From: Mycobacterium sp. E2733 | Lineage (GTDB): Bacteria > Actinomycetota > Actinomycetes > Mycobacteriales > Mycobacteriaceae | Assembly (NCBI RefSeq): GCF_001667585.1 | Contig: NZ_LZJZ01000131.1 | Coordinates: 36,997 to 100,996, forward strand | Direction: 5' to 3' | DNA: 64,000 bases | Part shown: positions 60,945 through 64,000 of the stretch, piece by piece | How the letters are laid out: each line of letters starts with the position of its first letter | Position numbering within the stretch: the stretch's first letter is position 1 | Made by a program: the position numbers and the translations under genes | The notes under the pieces: model-generated | Databases searched by the model: none | Told to the model about the DNA's origin: nothing | Seen by the model: only the letters and a program-made list of their open reading frames with translations

Positions 60945-62108
60945 ATGGACCTTTTCGAGTATCAAGCAAAAGAATTGTTCGCCAAGCACAACGTACCGAC
61001 TACGCCTGGGCGGGTGACCGACACCGCCGAGGGCGCTCGGGAAATCGCCACCGAAATCGGCCGTCCGGTGATGGTCAAGGCGCAGGTGAAGGTCGGCGGG
61101 CGCGGCAAGGCCGGTGGCGTCAAGTACGCGGCGACGCCGGAGGACGCCTACGAACACGCCAAGAACATCCTCGGCCTCGACATCAAGGGTCACGTCGTCA
61201 AGAAGCTGCTGGTCGCCGAGGCCAGCGACATCGCCGAGGAGTACTACATCTCCTTCCTGCTGGACCGGGCCAACCGGACCTACCTGGCCATGTGCTCCGT
61301 CGAGGGCGGCATGGAAATCGAGGAGGTCGCCGCCACCAAACCGGAGCGGCTGGCCAAGGTGCCGGTGGACGCCGTCACGGGCGTCGACCTGGAGACCGCG
61401 CGTTCCATCGCCGAGCAGGGCCACTTGCCCGCCGAGGTGCTCGACGCGGCCGCGGTCACCATCAACAAGCTCTGGGAGCTCTTCGTCGCCGAGGACGCCA
61501 CCCTGGTCGAGGTCAACCCGCTGGTGCGCGACCCGAAAGACCAAATCCTGGCGCTGGACGGCAAGATCACACTCGATGCGAACGCCGACTTCCGCCACCC
61601 CGAGCACGCGGAATTCGAAGACCGCGCGTCCACCGACCCGCTGGAGCTCAAGGCCAAAGAGCACGACCTCAACTACGTGAAGCTGGACGGCCAGGTCGGC
61701 ATCATCGGTAATGGCGCCGGCCTGGTGATGTCGACGCTCGACGTCGTCGCCTATGCGGGCGAGAAGCACAACGGCGTCAAGCCGGCCAACTTCCTGGACA
61801 TCGGCGGTGGCGCGTCGGCCGAGGTGATGGCCGCGGGGCTGGACGTCATCCTGAACGACAAGCAGGTCAAGAGCGTGTTCGTCAACGTGTTCGGGGGTAT
61901 CACCTCGTGCGACGCCGTCGCCAACGGGATCGTGACCGCCCTGAACATGCTCGGTGACGAGGCGAACAAGCCGCTGGTGGTCCGCCTCGACGGCAACAAC
62001 GTCGACGAAGGCCGCCGCATCCTCGCCCAAGCCAACCACCCGCTGGTGATCCAGGCCGAGACCATGGACTCCGGCGCTGACAAAGCCGCCGAGCTGGCGA
62101 ACAAGTAG
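60945..62108 (+). CDS. sucC: Succinyl-CoA synthetase beta subunit
   Basis: 387 aa (Rv0951). Start MDLFEYQAKELFAKHNVPTT. ATP-grasp features: VMVKAQVKVGGRGKAGGVK (nucleotide and CoA contacts), FVAEDATLVEVNPLV, GNGAGLVMSTLDVV, NVFGGITSCDAVANGIV. With SucD it makes succinyl-CoA to succinate with ATP formation in the TCA cycle. It is followed by sucD 17 bp later. Confidence 0.97.
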   Translation: MDLFEYQAKELFAKHNVPTTPGRVTDTAEGAREIATEIGRPVMVKAQVKVGGRGKAGGVKYAATPEDAYEHAKNILGLDIKGHVVKKLLVAEASDIAEEYYISFLLDRANRTYLAMCSVEGGMEIEEVAATKPERLAKVPVDAVTGVDLETARSIAEQGHLPAEVLDAAAVTINKLWELFVAEDATLVEVNPLVRDPKDQILALDGKITLDANADFRHPEHAEFEDRASTDPLELKAKEHDLNYVKLDGQVGIIGNGAGLVMSTLDVVAYAGEKHNGVKPANFLDIGGGASAEVMAAGLDVILNDKQVKSVFVNVFGGITSCDAVANGIVTALNMLGDEANKPLVVRLDGNNVDEGRRILAQANHPLVIQAETMDSGADKAAELANK

Positions 62109-62125
62109 AAGAGGACCAATGGCTC

Positions 62126-63028
62126 ATGTCTATTTTCCTTAACGCGGACTCCAAAGTCATCGTCCAGGGCATCACCGGCGGTGAGGGCACCAAGCACACC
62201 GCACTCATGCTGAAAGCCGGCACTCAGGTGGTGGGCGGGGTGAACGCGCGTAAGGCGGGCACCACGGTCTCACACGTCGACCCCGTCGGGAAGGATGTCG
62301 AACTGCCGGTATTCGGCACCGTCGCGGAAGCGATCAAGGAGACCGGCGCCAACGTGTCCGTCGTCTTCGTGCCCCCGCGATTCGCCAAGGATGCGATCAT
62401 CGAGGCCATCGACGCCGAGATCCCGCTGCTGGTGGTCATCACCGAGGGAATCCCGGTGCAGGACACCGCATACGCGTGGGCCTACAACCTGGACAAGGGT
62501 CACAAGACGCGCATGATCGGGCCCAACTGCCCCGGCATCATCACCCCGGGCGAGGCGCTGGCCGGCATCACCCCCGCCAACATCAGCGGCCCCGGCCCCG
62601 TCGGGCTGGTTTCCAAGTCGGGCACGCTGACCTACCAAATGATGTACGAACTCCGCGATTTCGGGTTTTCCACCTCGATCGGCATCGGCGGGGACCCGGT
62701 CATCGGCACCACCCACATCGACGCCATCGAGGCCTTCGAGAAGGACCCCGACACCAAGGTCATCGTGATGATCGGTGAGATCGGCGGCGACGCCGAGGAG
62801 CGCGCGGCCGACTACATCAAGGCCAATGTGTCCAAGCCGGTCGTCGGCTACGTCGCGGGATTCACTGCGCCGGAAGGCAAGACGATGGGCCACGCGGGCG
62901 CGATTGTGTCCGGCTCGTCGGGCACCGCGGCCGCCAAGAAGGAAGCCTTGGAAGCGGCCGGCGTCAAGGTGGGCAAGACCCCGTCGGAGACCGCGGAGCT
63001 GGCCCGGGAGATCCTGCAGAGCCTGTAG
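62126..63028 (+). CDS. sucD: Succinyl-CoA synthetase alpha subunit
   Basis: 300 aa (Rv0952). ATG 62126 (MSIFLNADSKVIVQGITGG) is chosen because the nearby ATG 62119 reads a 7-codon frame only. CoA-binding domain: GITGGEGTKHTALML; PNCPGIITPGE; SKSGTLTYQMMYE; phosphorylated His in MGHAGAIVSGSSGTA. Operon with sucC. Confidence 0.97.
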   Translation: MSIFLNADSKVIVQGITGGEGTKHTALMLKAGTQVVGGVNARKAGTTVSHVDPVGKDVELPVFGTVAEAIKETGANVSVVFVPPRFAKDAIIEAIDAEIPLLVVITEGIPVQDTAYAWAYNLDKGHKTRMIGPNCPGIITPGEALAGITPANISGPGPVGLVSKSGTLTYQMMYELRDFGFSTSIGIGGDPVIGTTHIDAIEAFEKDPDTKVIVMIGEIGGDAEERAADYIKANVSKPVVGYVAGFTAPEGKTMGHAGAIVSGSSGTAAAKKEALEAAGVKVGKTPSETAELAREILQSL

Positions 63029-63102
63029 CGGGTCGACACCATCGAACCGTGGCGATCGCGAGCGCGGCGCAGCCGGGCGAAGCGGGTCGACACCATCGAA
63101 CC
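63027..63102. repeat. Direct repeat with REP-like core after sucD
   Basis: AGCGGGTCGACACCATCGAA plus CC is present at 63027-63048 and again at 63081-63102, period 54 bp. The part between has GCGAGCGCGGCGCAGCCGGG, related to the core of the repeats at 55557-55662. The first copy overlaps the sucD stop by two bases. Confidence 0.8.
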
Positions 63103-63153
63103 GGCCGACGCCGATTAGGCCGGGAGACGGGACCTGCGGTAGATAGTTGATCT

Positions 63154-64000
63154 ATGAATCTCGACCCGAACACCCCCGTCGTCGTCGGTGTGGGGCAGGC
63201 AGCCGAACGCATCGACGACCCGAACTACCGCGGGATGTCGCCGGTCGAACTGGCGGCCGCGGCGGCCCGGGCCGCCGTCGGTGACTGTGGTGTCGAGGGC
63301 GCCGCGTCGGCCATCGACATCGTGGCCGGCGTCCGGCAGTTCGAGATCTCCGGTCTGATCAACGCCCCGCTGGGACGGTCGAACAACTACCCGCGATCAG
63401 TAGCCAACCGCATCGGCGCGACCCCCGCTCGGGCGATTCTCGAGATCGTCGGCGGCCAGGGGCCGCAGCACCTGATCAGCGAACTGGCGGCGGACATCGC
63501 TGCGGGCCGCTCCCAGGTCGCGATGGTGTTCGGTTCGGATGCGACCTCGACGCTGCGCTACTTCGCGAAGGCCGAAGCCAAGCCGGACTTCACCGAAACG
63601 GTCGACGCGAACTTGGAAGACCGGGGCCAGGGCATCGAGAAGCTCGTCTCGCGCTACACCGTCATCCACGGGCTGACCAGCGCGCCGATCCAGTACGCGC
63701 TGCTGGAGAACGCCCGGCGGGCCGGGATCGGGCTTGGGCCGGCGGAATACCGGCGGAAGATGGGTGAGCTGTTCGCGCCGTTCACCAAGATCGCCGCCAG
63801 CAATCCGTTCGCGGCCGCGCCCGTGGAGCGCACGGTCGACGAACTGATCACCGTGACCGACCGCAACCGGATGATCGCGGAGCCGTACCCGCGGCTGATG
63901 GTGGCCCGCGACCAGGTGAACCAGGGCGCGGCCGCGCTACTGATGTCGGTCGACGCGGCGCGTCGCCTCGGGGTGCCCGAGGAGAACTGGGTCTACCTGC
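63154..64000 (+). CDS. Thiolase-like protein, 3' end outside window
   Basis: 282 codons from ATG 63154, still open at 64000. Starts MNLDPNTPVVVGVGQAAERI. The thiolase-type N-terminal half is clear: DVAG-like IVAGVRQFEISG, LINAPLGRSNNYPRS, ELAADIAAGRSQVAMVFGSDATST, then MVARDQVNQGAAALLMSVDAA (as in SCP-x / acetyl-CoA acetyltransferases). The nucleophile Cys region reads ARAILEIVGGQGPQHLI, so the expected Cys is missing. The second half is outside the window. Confidence 0.75.
   Translation, partial: MNLDPNTPVVVGVGQAAERIDDPNYRGMSPVELAAAAARAAVGDCGVEGAASAIDIVAGVRQFEISGLINAPLGRSNNYPRSVANRIGATPARAILEIVGGQGPQHLISELAADIAAGRSQVAMVFGSDATSTLRYFAKAEAKPDFTETVDANLEDRGQGIEKLVSRYTVIHGLTSAPIQYALLENARRAGIGLGPAEYRRKMGELFAPFTKIAASNPFAAAPVERTVDELITVTDRNRMIAEPYPRLMVARDQVNQGAAALLMSVDAARRLGVPEENWVYL

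Overview
The window is high-GC actinobacterial DNA, almost certainly from a non-tuberculous Mycobacterium. The gene order follows the M. tuberculosis H37Rv interval Rv0904c to Rv0952 closely: accD3, echA6, ctpE, carotenoid oxygenase, mntH, pstS/C/A, ku, ligD, pgi, chorismate mutase, uvrD1, sucC and sucD. GTG and TTG starts, 4-base stop/start overlaps and mycobacterial families (F420-linked LLM oxidoreductases, LCM-type methyltransferases, MpaB/DUF2236 proteins) agree. The match to H37Rv is made from memory of protein sequence and order; no search was run, and the species is not resolved.

Left part (1-16 kb): a TetR end, the carboxyltransferase AccD3, EchA6, two hydrolases, the P-type ATPase CtpE, an antitoxin/toxin-like pair, then a tightly coupled minus-strand operon (thiolase, carotenoid oxygenase, VOC protein), an MHS-type transporter and a secreted DUF4185 protein.

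Variable region (15.7-20.6 kb): IS21-like terminal repeats, a decayed IS5-like transposase, a secreted DUF4189 protein, a DNA ligase pseudogene with one in-frame stop, and small phage-like genes. Its core, 16,361-18,864, is bounded by an intact tRNA-Arg(CCT) and a 39-bp copy of that tRNA's 3' half. It looks like a relic of an element that integrated into the tRNA.

Middle (20.6-45.8 kb): a phosphoribosyltransferase/dienelactone hydrolase fusion and a CapA-like protein are divergent and share two weak DosR-like sites. Next come a fused gamma-glutamylcyclotransferase/poly-gamma-glutamate hydrolase, mntH, and a phosphate transporter cluster with two tandem pstS genes. The NHEJ genes ku and ligD are separated by a four-gene polyol catabolism operon. 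A FAH/metallo-beta-lactamase fusion, a methyltransferase, an enoyl-CoA hydratase and an LLM oxidoreductase follow.

Right part (45.9-64 kb): a STAS/HATPase fusion; a diiron oxygenase coupled to a shortened flavin monooxygenase; cobF with an intact Fpg-type glycosylase, in the place where the M. tuberculosis complex is recalled to have a deletion; an MpaB-type oxygenase divergent from a TetR gene over a 41-bp dyad operator; then pgi, chorismate mutase behind two terminator-like hairpins, uvrD1, an M23 peptidase, sucCD and the start of an unusual thiolase cut by the window edge.
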